64,000 bases of DNA from assembly GCA_964019165.1 (NCBI GenBank), contig OZ025278.1, positions 5,218,517 through 5,282,516 of the forward strand. Direction: 5' to 3'. A model generated the notes under the pieces. The model was not told the origin of the DNA and did not search any database. It saw only the letters and a program-made list of their open reading frames with translations. Source of the DNA: Mastigias papua. Its lineage: Eukaryota; Cnidaria; Scyphozoa; Rhizostomeae; Mastigiidae. Shown here piece by piece: positions 1 through 12,400 of this stretch (positions are counted from its first letter, which is position 1; every line of letters starts with the position of its first letter). The translations under genes were made by a program, and so were the position numbers.

Positions 1-2353
1 CCCTCCTGACAAGTAAATTAGCTAATAGTTATACGAGAGATACGTTTAAATGAAGAAACACTGGTTATCATAGAGATTTTAATAGATGCTTAAGTATGGA
101 GAACAGGGGTAAGATTGGCAATCTCTTGAAGTTTTCCAGGAAGCAGGTATTGCATGATCAACTGAGGGCCTAGGTGCATGGCTCCTATTGGTAACAGAAG
201 GTGAAGATTCCTGTTGATTCAGCTAGATGTCTAGTACTTATGTTTTATTTATAAAATATGTGATATTAGTATCTGAAAGTGGTATCCCATTTGTGTGACT
301 CAGTCAGCTAAATTACCGGATTTAACTACTATTTTTATAGTTATCGATGGTATGTGTCATGTAGTATGCACAATCGCTTTTGCAGTACAGTCGGTCTGGT
401 ACGTTTCGGTTGTCTGGCTTTAGTTGAAGTTGTTAAACAACGTTCAAATTTGTAAGGTTTAACGTTATATATGTCAGATTTGCTTATCAAGAACTTGTAA
501 TGGGACGTTTCAGTGGGAAATATTATTAGGTATCGAAAAGCCCCAACACCAGTACTTGCAGCTTTGTTCTTAGTTACACCTATCTAGAGTGATATGCACC
601 ATATATCCACTTCACCTGTCTAGCATCAGTGATGAGACAAGTAGCCTCCCAAAAATTATCTTTAAGAGGGTTTAGCCTTAGTGTAGTGCAGGTGATGCAT
701 TGGTAGCATAGCTAATTGCTAAAAAATTATGCACAATTTCTGACAAATGAAACATGCAGAAATTTTATATTGGAAGATTGTTGCCTCCTTTTTCTGTATT
801 TGTTATCTTAGGATTATCAATCACATCTCTTTTTCCCTTTTACACTACAGTGATCCCTTTAGCTTTTATTGTATTGTACCTATTTTTCCAAGCAGCAACA
901 TACTGCAAAATAACTACTCAATTGCCTTTGTCTGCTTGAGGACTGCCTCCCGTAAAACTGACATATCTAAAACCAAATCATATAGTTCAAGTTATACCTT
1001 ACTTGGATATACCCAAATACAAACCTGAATTGAATGTTTCTTAGACTAGACTTTCTTGTCAATGCCTCAAATCACAACACATAACCAAGTGCAATTTCCA
1101 AAACCCCTTAAACTGCTTAAGGACTTTACTAGAAGTTGTTGCCTAAATTTTGATAGGTATGTTGAGTCAAATGAACAAAATTACATTGAAGATGGATTAT
1201 ATGTTGAAATATTGGGATAGATGTTGAGTTTCTCTGAAGCATGGGTAACCAAAAGTCATGCCCAGCTGCAAGTCTGATTTGCCAATTTGCTGAATGGGTG
1301 GAGACATGCACATGTGTTTGTTCAATTGGGTGTCAAAATTCTCTCATTATCAAATTCTGAACACTGTGGACAGTTTCCTTTTGTCTTTTGTCCTCTATGT
1401 CAATATATTCTGATTAACAGTAGAGCAGATAGCCAAATTGATCAGTAAGGCTTTATGTAGAATGATTACATGATTTCATGAAATTATTGAACTGTGAAGG
1501 TGAGATTTCTTCTGAATCTTTGAAGACTAGAATAACATATTGCTGAAAGTGGATGATTACATGTAAGTACTTATAGAGGCTGTGCTATAGTAGAGAAGAA
1601 CAGCTAGATAGAAATATCAATCCAGGTACCAAATCTTGACAAGGCACATTGAGTATAAAGTAATCCATTGGCAATTTACATTTCTTTTGCCTCTGCTTGT
1701 CAGATCTAATGTGCTCAAACCATGATGGTCAGTATATCCAAAGCATGAGATTTGGTAGCTCAAGTGGGTTGTAGGCAGGCACTTAGTAGTTTTTATTCAT
1801 TGGCCTTAGTGGCCTAAAACTTTTTCCATTTATGTACACTTTTGATACATTGATAGCTTTGATATGTGTGGCTGGACTTGTATGGCAGGAAAACAATGTA
1901 TTATTTAAAATACATTGTGAATTGAAAAATTCCATCATCAATTTGGTTTCACCTTTTGTTTGAAGGTATGGTTTTTTGTGTATTGACTTATTATGAGTTA
2001 AAAGCCTATCTAAATCATACTAGCAGTGCTAGTTTATCTTTACAATGCAAGTTTGTTTTGAGAGAAAAAAGTAAAATATATTGGAAAAATTTTGAGTTGT
2101 TGAATTTTTAATGGGATGAAATTTAGGGCGTGGTCATATAGGCGTGGTCTTTTCTAACGGTGAGGATTTTGCGAATGTCAGAATTTACTCTGGATCCGCA
2201 CCTGCTGGAAACGGTATGAAAACTAACCCGATATCGTGTAAACGCAGCCTTAATCTTATACCAGATATTCATTTTCATTAGAAATTTTTTCAAAAAGCGG
2301 TAGGATTTCAAAATTGTCGGGAGATCGGGAGACGACCTCTGAAACCAGGAGCC
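1..2353. other. no gene recognised; AT-rich intergenic DNA
   Basis: No coding region, RNA gene or complete element was recognised. Open frames here are short and have no family signature. Around 2190-2205 there is a ctggatccgc-like string resembling the termini of the hAT-like element at 2828-5658, so an old fragment of that group may lie at about 2115-2330, but no partner terminus was found. Confidence 0.5.
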
Positions 2354-2542
2354 TCCCGGTCATACCGGGAGGGTTGGAACATATGCATTACTAACATCCC
2401 ACATCACAAATAATATTTGGGATGTGGGATGTTAGTAATGCATATGTTCCAACCCTCCCAGTGGCAGCCACGGGTGATGTAAGTTTGTGTAGTCTCTTTT
2501 ACTTCTCTGTTATATATATATATATATATATTTATATATTTA

Positions 2543-2635
<93 letters not shown>

Positions 2636-2791
2636 CAGAGAAGTAAAAGAGACTACACAAACTTACATCACCCGTGGCTGCCACTGGGAGGGTTGGAACA
2701 TATGCATTACTAACATCCCACATCCCAAATATTATTTGTGATGTGGGATGTTAGTAATGCATATGTTCCAACCCTCCCGGTATGACCGGGA
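2354..2791. repeat. fold-back palindrome with a (TA)n core
   Basis: The two 157-base arms (2354-2510 and 2635-2791) are exact reverse complements around a 124-base TA tract (2511-2634). Position x pairs with 5145-x throughout the stretches compared. Each arm also contains its own smaller inverted repeat (about 2369-2459 and its mirror) built from the block CATCCCACATC and its complement. The unit therefore folds at two scales. No transposase or target duplication was seen. It could be a fold-back or MITE-type element whose loop became a microsatellite, or a palindrome formed by repair. Confidence 0.85.
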
Positions 2792-2827
2792 TACCCCTCC
2801 CTCCCGGTATATATATATATATATATA

Positions 2828-5658
2828 CAGAGGCGGATCCAGAGATAAAACTGACTGCCGCACAGCACAAGAAACATATCAGTAAAAGGGCGTGGTCAAA
2901 AGGCTGTGCGGTGGCCACACCCATTTTTTTACCAGTAGCATATATTTACGATTTTTGTGAGATTCGCTTCTCTTCCAGCAATCCTCCTATATCATACAAT
3001 AGCCTTCATTCTTTGAAGTACGATAGTGAGCGTACAGTTATCACGACAGCCTTAATTTGATTTTCTAATTGTCTTTCAAAATTTCATATCAAACTCATGT
3101 CTGTTCTATTTTGTTGGCTCAGCATAGAACAAAGAAAGTAATTGATTGGCTCTCCTGAAGTCTGTCAGACTTTTCTGGATCCATAACTGGGTATTACAAG
3201 TCAAAACATGAGTTTTCGGAACCATAGAGAAATTGTCTGTCATACACTAATACCTTAAATTATAAAACTAATAACCTTTCGTTTTCTCTAAAAGCCCACT
3301 ATAATTTACTAAATCAGTAATCAATGTATTTTTGATGAGATGGCTCCACCATTCAATTAAAATTCATTTTTCTGCATTTCATGTATGTACATTGCATTAT
3401 ATAATGCAAGTCAGGACCTCTACTTGCTTGGATAACAAAACAGAAGAGTGTATGTTCCTAGCACCATAGTAGGACTGCCCAATGTAGACCTAAGTCAATT
3501 TATAACAGTCTTCTTGACTGTAATAGCTTGATCACCACCATGATGGGGATATTCTGTCTGGCACACAAGATGAGTGCCTTCAGTATAGACAAATGCTTAT
3601 TGGCTTCAACTATATTGTCAACTGATTGCCTATAAGGTTTGGTCAAATGTTCAACATGACATTTCAAAATTTTGAGGAAAAAGCTTGTAGTCATAGGAGA
3701 TAGTCTGTGAATTTGAACATTTTTTCAAGCTCCTTCTACCTTATTTGGTCAAATAAGTATATAAGATGCATTCATTACCATATGGAATCTGAAGGAATTC
3801 ATATCCATTCTTTGACAAAATGAAAGCAAGTGGAGACAAAAAGCAGCACCAATGAATCCAGAGTAAGAAGGGCAAAGGTGCAATGATAACAATGTAACAA
3901 TGTAGGGATAAACCTTCTATTCTTTAAGATTGACACATAGGGCATCTAACCTTTGCACCTGGTTTCCAAATCTTCTCCACAATTTCAAATATGAAGCAAT
4001 CATCTAGTGTCACAGTTCATAAAAACTGATGATAGCAAAATTGCACAAACTAGTAGGGGGGGGGGGCATTGATAGGGCTCCTTCCATACATTACATCATT
4101 ATCACAAAAAGTAATAGTACTAACAGAGAAAAGATTCAATGAGGAGGTAAAGTATGGTGATAAAAAGTAATTTCTATAGAGTTTACATGGGAAAGAAAGT
4201 TTTATCTGCTTTCTTTTGAGTAACCAGAGAAATCCATATATGTTGTAACAGTGTAAGTAATCACAATAATGACTGCCACACACAGTATGGTATGGTTTAA
4301 AAGAAGAATCAATTTCTTTGGTGCTATTTCCTTCTCTACACAAAAGGAACCTTTTTGCATTCTCACTGCATATATTCTTAGGAGAAACTAGGTCATAAAA
4401 ACACTGATAGACAGCTGACTACCTGCAACTCCACCAATCTAAAGATATGGAGATACACTCCTTTTTATAAGAACCAGTACAATTGAGGTTACCGCTGGCT
4501 GTTCTTAATTTTTCAAATTTTCAGTGTGAATTGCTCTTAATTTGTTCCTAAATGATTGGGGTGTAGGCAATTTAGACATTAGACAATACACCGTACAAGA
4601 GAACATTGGGTGTTTATGAAACTGGTATTATTCACGTTGATGATTTGGGTGTTTCAAAGTTCCAAAAGTTACACAATTTGCTAAACAATAGACTAAATAA
4701 TAGTAAACAGTCAGCTATATAAGTAAATACAATGAAGCAAAAACAATTGCAATGTAACAAACAAAATTGGCCAGTGGATCTAAGTGAAGATAGTCTAATG
4801 GGCTTAGGGAAAAATCTACTTTCAAAATGTCACGTTGGATGATGCCATCTTGGTTTATAAAGTGAAATTAAATACCTAACAGGAAATATCCGCTTTGCCG
4901 GGGAGGATGCATAGTCTCTTCATTGGTACAAATCTTAAAGCGGACCTATCTCAGTTAGGCCACCATATTCAAGTATGAGCTTCGATATAACTTCCAAACT
5001 CATTGCATTGGATCTCATGAATAAGATATCCAGTGAATTAGTAGACGTTAGTGAATAAACCCTCAGATAAAACTCCTTGTTGTCACCCAGTACGCGTATA
5101 ATACAAGTGGGACAGACTGATACTATCCTCAGTTAGCCTGTCTTCCGTAACCAAATCTTTATAGACGTGCACGAGATGTAAGTCGAGCGGCATTGCACTA
5201 CAGCACGCCTTTCCTGACTGCCGCTCGATTTTTAATCAGAAAGACCGCCTATTGTTTTCAAATTTGACATGCCGCTCGATTTTTTGATCAAACAGTACCG
5301 CCTATTGTTCTCATGATTGAAATGCCGCTCGATTTTTTGATCAAACAGTACCGCCTATTGTTCTCATGCTTGAAATGCCGCTCGATTTTTTGAAGGCTAG
5401 ACAATTACTTTGAATAGAACTGACATCTTACACAATGAATTTTGACATGTTCTACAAAGCAAGGCCTCCATAGCTCTATTGTTACCAAAAGGCTGCTCTA
5501 TTGTCTGAGGTGCCGCACCAAAAGTCCGATGTAGAACTACATTCTTTAAAGTCTATCGTGTTCGTCTTCACTACTCGGAAAGCAATGATGACGTCATGGT
5601 ACGTAATATGTTTGACTGCCGCACAGGCGGCGTGTGCGGCGTCCTGGATCCGCCTCTG
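2828..5658 (-). mobile_element. hAT-like DNA element 'A', complete copy, non-autonomous
   Basis: The ends are the inverted repeat CAGAGGCGGATCCAG (starting at 2828, and its complement ending at 5658). A subterminal CTGCCGCACAG block lies near both ends. CAG...CTG termini with a GGATCC-type core are typical of hAT-group elements, but the flanks are TA microsatellite, so an 8-bp target duplication cannot be read. The 2.8 kb interior has only short frames and no recognisable transposase. The same element occurs inverted and interrupted at 27876-37869. The strand given is relative to that copy and is arbitrary. Family assignment is inferred from termini only. Confidence 0.7.
5219..5395. repeat. 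~53-bp subterminal tandem repeat in element A
   Basis: The block beginning CCGCTCGATTTTT recurs at about 5221, 5272, 5325 and 5378 (spacing 51-53 bases), with an ACCGCCTATTGTT block in each unit. The central copy of element A has fewer units (about 34820-34950), so copy number varies. Subterminal repeats of this kind often bind transposase, but that is inference here. Confidence 0.75.
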
Positions 5659-5876
<218 letters not shown>

Positions 5877-6458
5877 ACTGCAAGTGTGCTAGTGTGATAA
5901 AACTGAACAACTACACAAACAACAAGTAAGGTGCAAGCAGATCTATCACATTGGTTGATAAATTCATTACATGGCGAAACAGAAACCATTAAATATGCTA
6001 CAGTACTCCACACCTTTGTAGAGAACAGGGCACTGGGAATTGAATTTACTTCAATGTGTCCTTCACAAAAACCAAAGATAAAAACAAAATATATTTGGCA
6101 TAATATATACCTCATAAAAATGTGCTGTCGATGTGAGACATATTACATCTTTATCTTTATCCTTTGCAATTCGCTCTCCTCTTGTGAATTCTCGTGTTGA
6201 GGACATAGCTGCAGCTACATTCAACTATTTGGACGCCAGTGTTTCATCTTCCACACGTAGAGGCCAAGAAACTTGACGCATGTAAGAAGTCTGAGAACTA
6301 ATCTACAACTGTAGCGATTGCACAGATTCAACCTAAACAAACACGCGCCAAAAACAACAAGGAGATGCCGTACATTTTCTATTATGGCGCCGGAGAGGGG
6401 GATGGGGTTGGGGCGTATTGTTCTCAAGTACTCTAGAGGGGTTTCTTGGAGAGGGAAG

Positions 6459-6981
6459 GGCGGATGTGCAGTTTAGGGTAACAGCCAAATCGCTTTAAAG
6501 TCTATACGAAATTACTCCTTACGATGAAGAGAGTCGAAACAAACGATAAAAAGTGCGGTTCTACTTACCCTTATTTTTCCCTCGATCAACATTGAAATCC
6601 ATTTGTCCATTGAACAACTTCCGCCCATTCTACAACTAACGCTACCCCTAACACTGACACTTACCCTGCACAAAACCATAACCCTGACCCTAACCTGAAC
6701 CCTGGGTAATTGGTAAGTACAGTCAACCTCGCATAATTCGGATCGGTTTTATCCGGATTTTTGTATATTCCGGACAGAATTGCTAAGCCCAATTAGTTTC
6801 ATATTAAAGTGCAACACTGAAAAAGTTTCTACGTAATCCGGATTTTCTGTAATCCGGACAAAATCAGCCAGTCCCGTGTGATCCGAATTATGCGAGGTTG
6901 ACTGTAGTACCGCACTTTTTATCGTGTGTTTCGTATAGACTTTAAAGCGATTTCGCTGTTAACCTAAACTGCACATCCGCC
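6459..6981. mobile_element. GGCGGATGT-family DNA element (left copy), split by a Tigger MITE
   Basis: Long inverted termini begin GGCGGATGTGCAGTTTAGG (6459 onward; complement ending at 6981) and run roughly 50 bases. They are flanked by GAGGGAAG (6451-6458) and GAGGGAAA (6982-6989), an 8-bp target duplication with one mismatch. Without the inserted MITE the element is about 336 bases, with no coding capacity. The other arm has the same element at 60107-60436. The termini resemble those of the element at 19447-21201, so the two are probably related families. The superfamily is not assigned. Confidence 0.8.
6720..6904. mobile_element. pogo/Tigger-type MITE, left arm only
   Basis: A 185-base element with inverted termini CAGTCAACCTCGCATAATTC is flanked by TA on both sides (6718-6719 and 6905-6906). 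The right arm shows the uninterrupted site at about 60180-60190. The terminus matches that of the coding Tigger element at 19488-20459, so it is likely a non-autonomous relative mobilised by that group. Confidence 0.9.
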
Positions 6982-7187
6982 GAGGGAAATTAGGCTGTTA
7001 CTCTAAACTACAGATTAATTGAGGACAGAAAGAACTCAAAGAATGGTTAGAAATGCTTTTTACTAGTTAATAATTTTATATTTTTATATATCTTGTAAGT
7101 GGACTTAGTTTTGTTATGGAGGGCCATTTGAAAATTAGCACTGCTGAAGAGCTAAACTCCTTGACACAAAATATTTCAAAATAGAAA

Positions 7188-7322
7188 TCAGATTAAATTG
7201 GGAAGGAAAATTTAAAACTGTTCACAACAAGTCGCTGTGGTCTTGAATCTCTAAAACGGGTGAAAAACATTCCCCCCTCAAGTCTTCATTGAGCAATGTA
7301 TATCGTGCCCTAGTTGAGTGAT
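7188..7322 (+). mobile_element. LINE reverse-transcriptase fragment
   Basis: Conceptual translation, with stops, resembles the segment following the RT catalytic box of the LINE at 24443-24834, including a stretch like LSNVYRALVES. It is a decayed fragment. The right-arm copy (about 54975-55205) keeps about 90 more bases, continuing into the RYxDxIWG part, so the left copy has lost that piece. Confidence 0.7.
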
Positions 7323-7339
7323 CAGTGAGTTGAGGACAA

Positions 7340-7870
7340 ATGACAGTTGATATTTCTCCTCCTCAAAACTCGTCCGTGTTGCATGATGCAAAAGCCGTAC
7401 TTTCCCTATTCAAAATCAACCTATTGAATGTAATTTCATCTCAGATTCGCAAAAGGTATAGCATGAAGACGATTATATTAGTAGCTTATAAACTAACCAC
7501 AGTCTTCATACCTCATCCCTTTTGGTTATTTTGCTACGCTCTCAAATGTTATAACTTCTCACATGTGTTCTTACTTATTTCACTGACATCATAGAATTAA
7601 GCTTGTATATGTACATTTTGATTCCTCAAGAAGTCTGTTCTGATGCCAGACATAAAATGGTCAGACAAAGATAGGAACTTTAGGGTTTCTTGTCCAATTA
7701 TTTGGACAACTTAGGACTTTTGAGAAATTAGTTTTAGGATTATTAGATGTTTAGGACACTGGGAGACCTGCGCGTTTCTAGATACTATACTACCAGTCTC
7801 TTTAGGTAACAGTAATAGCCACAAATAAATCATGCACGATAGGAAGTGTAGTTGGTACATAGGATGGCGA
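7340..7870. other. H2B downstream flank, no gene recognised
   Basis: This AT-rich sequence is shared with the right arm (about 54420-54955). Frames present are short and show no family signature. Nothing functional is recognised beyond the histone 3' end signal just inside it. Confidence 0.5.
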
Positions 7871-7877
7871 ATATGGT

Positions 7878-7893
7878 AGCTTTTAAAAAAGCT
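7878..7893 (-). terminator. histone mRNA 3' stem-loop of H2B (left)
   Basis: On the minus strand the 16-base AGCTTTTTTAAAAGCT is followed by ACCATA, 56 nt past the H2B stop. It has the 6-bp stem and 4-nt loop layout of replication-dependent histone mRNAs. The outer pair is A-U rather than the usual G-C. Confidence 0.85.
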
Positions 7894-7949
7894 GTTTTTG
7901 ATTTGGTGAAAGAACGTAAAGTTCAAGGTAGTGAGCTGCTTGTCTCAAT

Positions 7950-8354
7950 CTATTTGCTGCTTGTGTACTTGGTTACGGCTTTGGTACCCTCACTCACAGC
8001 GTGTTTTGCAAGTTCTCCTGGCAGTAAAAGTCTGACTGCAGTTTGAATCTCCCTTGATGTAATGGTAGCCTTCTTGTTGTAGTGTGCGAGACGCGAGGCT
8101 TCCTGTGCGATCCTCTCGAAGATATCGTTGACAAACGAGTTCATGATGCTCATTGCTTTGCTGGAGATTCCAGTGTCTGGATGAACTTGTTTCAGCACCT
8201 TGTAGATGTAAATAGAATAACTCTCTCGGCGCTTCTTCGATCTTTTCTTGTCTCCTGCAGCCGCCTTTCCTCCTTTCTTTCCAACGCCTGCCTTCTTCTC
8301 CCCCTTCTTGGCGACTTTGGGTGCTTGCTTTCCTCCCTTCGGTGCATCCGACAT
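7950..8354 (-). CDS. H2B: histone H2B (left copy)
   Basis: A complete 134-residue H2B, the nucleosome subunit that pairs with H2A. The first ~35 residues are a Lys/Gly/Ala-rich tail, longer than the vertebrate tail. The histone fold follows, from about [16 protein letters not shown] to the end. The C-terminal [17 protein letters not shown] ending is typical, and its lysine corresponds to the site usually ubiquitinated in animals. The gene has no intron, and the ATG is the natural start of the tail. It is divergent from H2A (277 bases between starts) and is followed by a histone stem-loop, so it is a replication-dependent gene. The right-arm copy encodes the same protein. Confidence 0.98.
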   Translation of the reverse strand: MSDAPKGGKQAPKVAKKGEKKAGVGKKGGKAAAGDKKRSKKRRESYSIYIYKVLKQVHPDTGISSKAMSIMNSFVNDIFERIAQEASRLAHYNKKATITSREIQTAVRLLLPGELAKHAVSEGTKAVTKYTSSK

Positions 8355-9015
<661 letters not shown>

Positions 9016-9078
9016 CTTGTTCTGGCGAACAGTGCTGATACTACGGCTGCATGAATGCAGTCAGTCAAAATTGCAAAC

Positions 9079-9094
9079 GGTTTTTTTAAAAGCC
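9079..9094 (+). terminator. histone mRNA 3' stem-loop of H2A (left)
   Basis: GGTTTTTTTAAAAGCC followed by ACCACA. It has a GG...CC stem base, one G-U pair and a UUUA loop, close to the animal histone consensus. Confidence 0.9.
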
Positions 9095-9999
9095 ACCACA
9101 TTGCAAATTATTTTCTCTTCTCACTTTATCGCACATGATTTATGCATTAACTAACCTCTTAGGTATGCTTCTATATAAGATCTGAAATGAAGATTTGACT
9201 TGGCTAGGGCACAAAATCTGGTTCACAACATAATTACTCGACAACCACCTACAGGCTAGTTTACAGGTCGTCTTCTGATACTACAATTTTCAGAGCAATG
9301 GGGTAGGTTTATGGGTATCGTTACGGGGGAATGGAGCGTATCTTGTTGGGAACGACGGAATCATCCTTAGCTTGAATATAGGCTGTTGCGTTGTTTTAAC
9401 AGTTTGGCAAGGTGATACGACAACGAAGAGCATTTTATTTAGTCCAAAGCAAGCCATGCACACACGTTTCATTTACTACAGTGCAGCGTTTGGTAAAGTG
9501 GAATTAGAACCGGGAATTAATGAGGTATTTCAGTATTTGTTTGCCAGTTAAATAGTAGAAATTGTCTTGCAGAAGCACTCTCAAGTTTACTTCTGAAACT
9601 CTGCTTGACTCTCAAGTTTACTTCTGAAACTCTGCTTGCCTGTGTTTCTTAAATGTACCTTGACTTTCGTTTGGTTTTAGCCTGAAGCAAGTATTTTATG
9701 CCCAAGTAAATAGCATGTAATTTCTTTGAATCCTTGCATTAGTTTATTGCTTGTGGGAAACATGACCGATTGCCTTCCATCCCACTGACCTCTCCCATTT
9801 AATGTTGTCTAATTCTTTCTTATGCCACCTCAGTAGGAGTGAAGTCTCGTTACGTTCAGGTGCCATTTCGAGCTTATATAGCTTAGAAGAAAACTCAATT
9901 CGTCGAAGAATAACTCAAATCATTGACAAACAACTTATGTCGTTTGAAGGAAATTCTGTTGTTGAAAGACACTCATTTCATAAAAGGACACTTGTTTAA
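9095..9999. other. H2A downstream flank, no gene recognised
   Basis: This sequence is shared with the right arm (about 51115-51830 and 53008-53194). A 28-30 base direct duplication (ctctcaagtttacttctg...) lies at about 9579-9638. The empty target site of the right-arm hAT-like insertion lies near 9280-9290. No coding signature was seen. Confidence 0.5.
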
Positions 10000-11604
10000 A
10001 GTGCAATGTACCTCAACAGTGAAGTTGAGATAAAAAGGGGTTCTTGACCTCCCCATGTCGGATACAACGCTAAAAATTCAATTTGTTGTAAATAAGACAA
10101 GGTAACGTTCCTCCGAAAAAGCACCCTTTATATTGCCGCCCGCGTGCAAGAATGCGCAGGAGCTGTGACGTGAAACCAGAACGAGGATAGACCTTGGCAG
10201 CTGACTCCCTTCTTACTTCGTGTGCTTTGTTTTTGGCTATTGGTGCCTCTTGACTTTTGGGGGCAGAATGGAATCTAATGAGTCTGGATTATCGCAAGAC
10301 AGCTCACATAGCAGCTCTTCTTCCAATTATTAGGAGGAAAATGAAGAATTGTCTGCTTCTAATGACAGAATTGATCAGCACGGGGATGGATGCGAATGGG
10401 TCGAACCATACTCTGACGAGCCGATTGCTGACACAAATTGGGTTGCCGATTATCGAGCAAAGAAGCAAAATCGAAACGAAGGAATATTTTCATGGTTTTG
10501 AAAATTTTATTCATCTCTATATCATGTAGCTGCTCTTTTTAAATAGATATATGTTCAGCATAGCAATGTGAAAATACTTTTCTTTAAGTGCCACAAGTCA
10601 GAGTAATGCTTGGTCTGTTTTCCTTCCTCCATCGTATGTTTTGATATCGACTTGTGTCTGTCAGAAACAAATGATGAGATCTTGTGATCTTTTGATTTCA
10701 AAACTGCAAGGCTTCTTTTAAATCCCTCATATTCAAGGCCTATACTTTTTCAAACTTTATTTCTTTAAAAGTATAGCATACATCTGTAGTGAACGTAAAC
10801 ATTGTACAATTAGGCCATTTCATACTCGATGCCAATTTTCTTCTCACACTCTTGAATTACACAACTGGGACATCACCATACATCACTCCTGTCATTACAT
10901 AGCTGGCCATTCCTCTTCTGTTGTTCTCCACGTATTCATCGCAACACGACTCTATTCAGTAAACAGCTAACAAACACCTAGCCCTTCCTCTACGTAATTC
11001 GTGTTTATAAATAATGATACGGGTTTGCAACTGATCAACGAAGGATGTCACTGAACGAATACTGCAGTCTATAGGAAGCAACAACTCACTTTCCTATACA
11101 TCAATTGCAAGTATTTAGAGTCTATTTAGTGTATTATTTTCAATGAAGAAAAAGACATTGACATGATAGGGTAACCATTCTGCACGCTTTCTGTTTACGA
11201 ATTCAACCCATTTCCTTCTTCTACGTTTCACCTCTGGACGGTCATCATCGAAAAATGGAATGAGATGCAAAGAGATACCATTTGTCACATCTTTAATGTT
11301 AGAGCATCCAGCAACAACGCATCTTTCAGGCATGATTCCCTATTTCAAAGCGCTTCGCGATCGTTGACTACACTATTCATCGGTGCTTCCTTGGTTGCAA
11401 TTCTGGTTTCTACGTCACACCCGACTCGTTACCAGTCCTCAAACAAACGCTGATTTGTGCAGAAAAATATTGCAAAAAGTGGCTTTATGAAGCGCGCCAG
11501 TGCCAAAATAGCGATAAAAAACTCAGACTAACGATCAGTTTTGATTTCAACATAGCTTGTACAAGTTAAATATAAGTAGTTCTATTAAGAGGTAACTTAC
11601 ACTC
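10000..11604 (-). mobile_element. THAP-bearing DNA transposon, left arm only
   Basis: A 1605-base insertion absent from the right arm, where the site reads ...TTGTTTAAGTAAGAG. The ends are imperfect inverted repeats, AGTGCAATGTACCTC and AGTGTAAGTTACCTC (complement at 11590-11604). TAA is duplicated (9997-9999 and 11605-11607); with the neighbouring base the sites read TTAA and CTAA. It contains a THAP first exon on the minus strand. A plus-strand acidic, Ser-rich frame from about 10268 (starting MESNESGLSQDSSHSSSSSN, then a stop) looks like another exon. THAP domain plus a TTAA-like site suggests Kolobok, but no transposase core was seen. Confidence 0.7.
11115..11333 (-). CDS. THAP zinc-finger domain, first exon of a transposon gene
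   Basis: The frame opens MPERCVVAGCSNIKD, with the C-x4-C (Cys5, Cys10) that starts THAP DNA-binding domains. His23 sits in SLHLIPFF, and Trp42 in the RRKWVEF stretch is the conserved THAP tryptophan. The remaining half of the domain is missing from this frame, which probably ends in intron near residue 58. It lies inside the insertion at 10000-11604 and is most likely that element's DNA-binding exon rather than a host gene. No following exon was identified. Confidence 0.7.
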   Translation of the reverse strand: MPERCVVAGCSNIKDVTNGISLHLIPFFDDDRPEVKRRRRKWVEFVNRKRAEWLPYHVNVFFFIENNTLNRL

Positions 11605-11607
11605 TAA

Positions 11608-12149
11608 GTAAGAGCATATCAAATTCGCTGAAGGACATACTTGCAACAGAAAAGAGCCATCTTATGTACTGTATAAACGCTAAAACCCAGATGACATCCA
11701 CTCTTCATATTCATCTTTATCAGAACTATTCTTAACTACTTTCTCATTGGAACGAATTAATGTACAGTCATCATTAGTAAAGAGTTTCTATTTGTTTGCA
11801 TGCTGCAGTGACCTGAGTAGATTGTCTTCTCTGAGTGAACTGTCATCTCTTGATGTTCAGATTCTCTACAGTTGATAATAGGGAATTGGAATGAAATCGG
11901 GGGGTGGGATAGAAATAACAAAAATGTAATAATCGGGAGGGGAAGATTATTAGGTGCTCTAGACTATTAACAATAACATGAAGAGTCTCGAAAGTATGCT
12001 AACATTCAACAGAAACATGAAGTGCACAAAGAGCATTAAGCATCATTCATTAAAAATGGGAACTTGTCGCTTTAATAAAACAATGCTCATAGCCAATACT
12101 CAAATCAAATATGCCTGACCTTTACCTGACTGATAGACAAAACTGTTCT
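11608..12149. other. no gene recognised
   Basis: AT-rich sequence shared with the right arm (about 50580-51110). Nothing beyond short, unsupported frames. Confidence 0.45.
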
Positions 12150-12400
12150 CTTTTCATAGGTGGATCCAGAGTTTGGTTTTGGGTAGGCCATTATGCAAAT
12201 AAAATTATGGGAGGTTTATACAGTTCATAGCCACGCCCTTTTAACATTTCTGGAATGTTGTTTAGAGTGCTCAATTCATTTCTTATTCATTTTCTGGTCT
12301 AATTCATATGGCATGTTTCTGAAATCAAGTTTTCTCGACACGACATATTACTGTCTGGGGGTAATAGCCCCCGGGCCCCCCTTGGATCCGTGGTTATCTC
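12150..12400. mobile_element. small hAT-like MITE remnant (left)
   Basis: A GTGGATCCAGAG-type end near 12160 and an inverted CTTGGATCCGTGG-type end near 12380-12395 bracket about 240 bases. Both arms have it (right about 50315-50570), so it predates the duplication. The ends are similar to, but not the same as, those of element A. Boundaries and target duplication are uncertain. Confidence 0.45.

Noticed and set aside
6630..6715. Telomere-like CCCTAA strings
   Set aside because: Only a few degenerate copies within an element's interior, present in both arms; not an interstitial telomere array.
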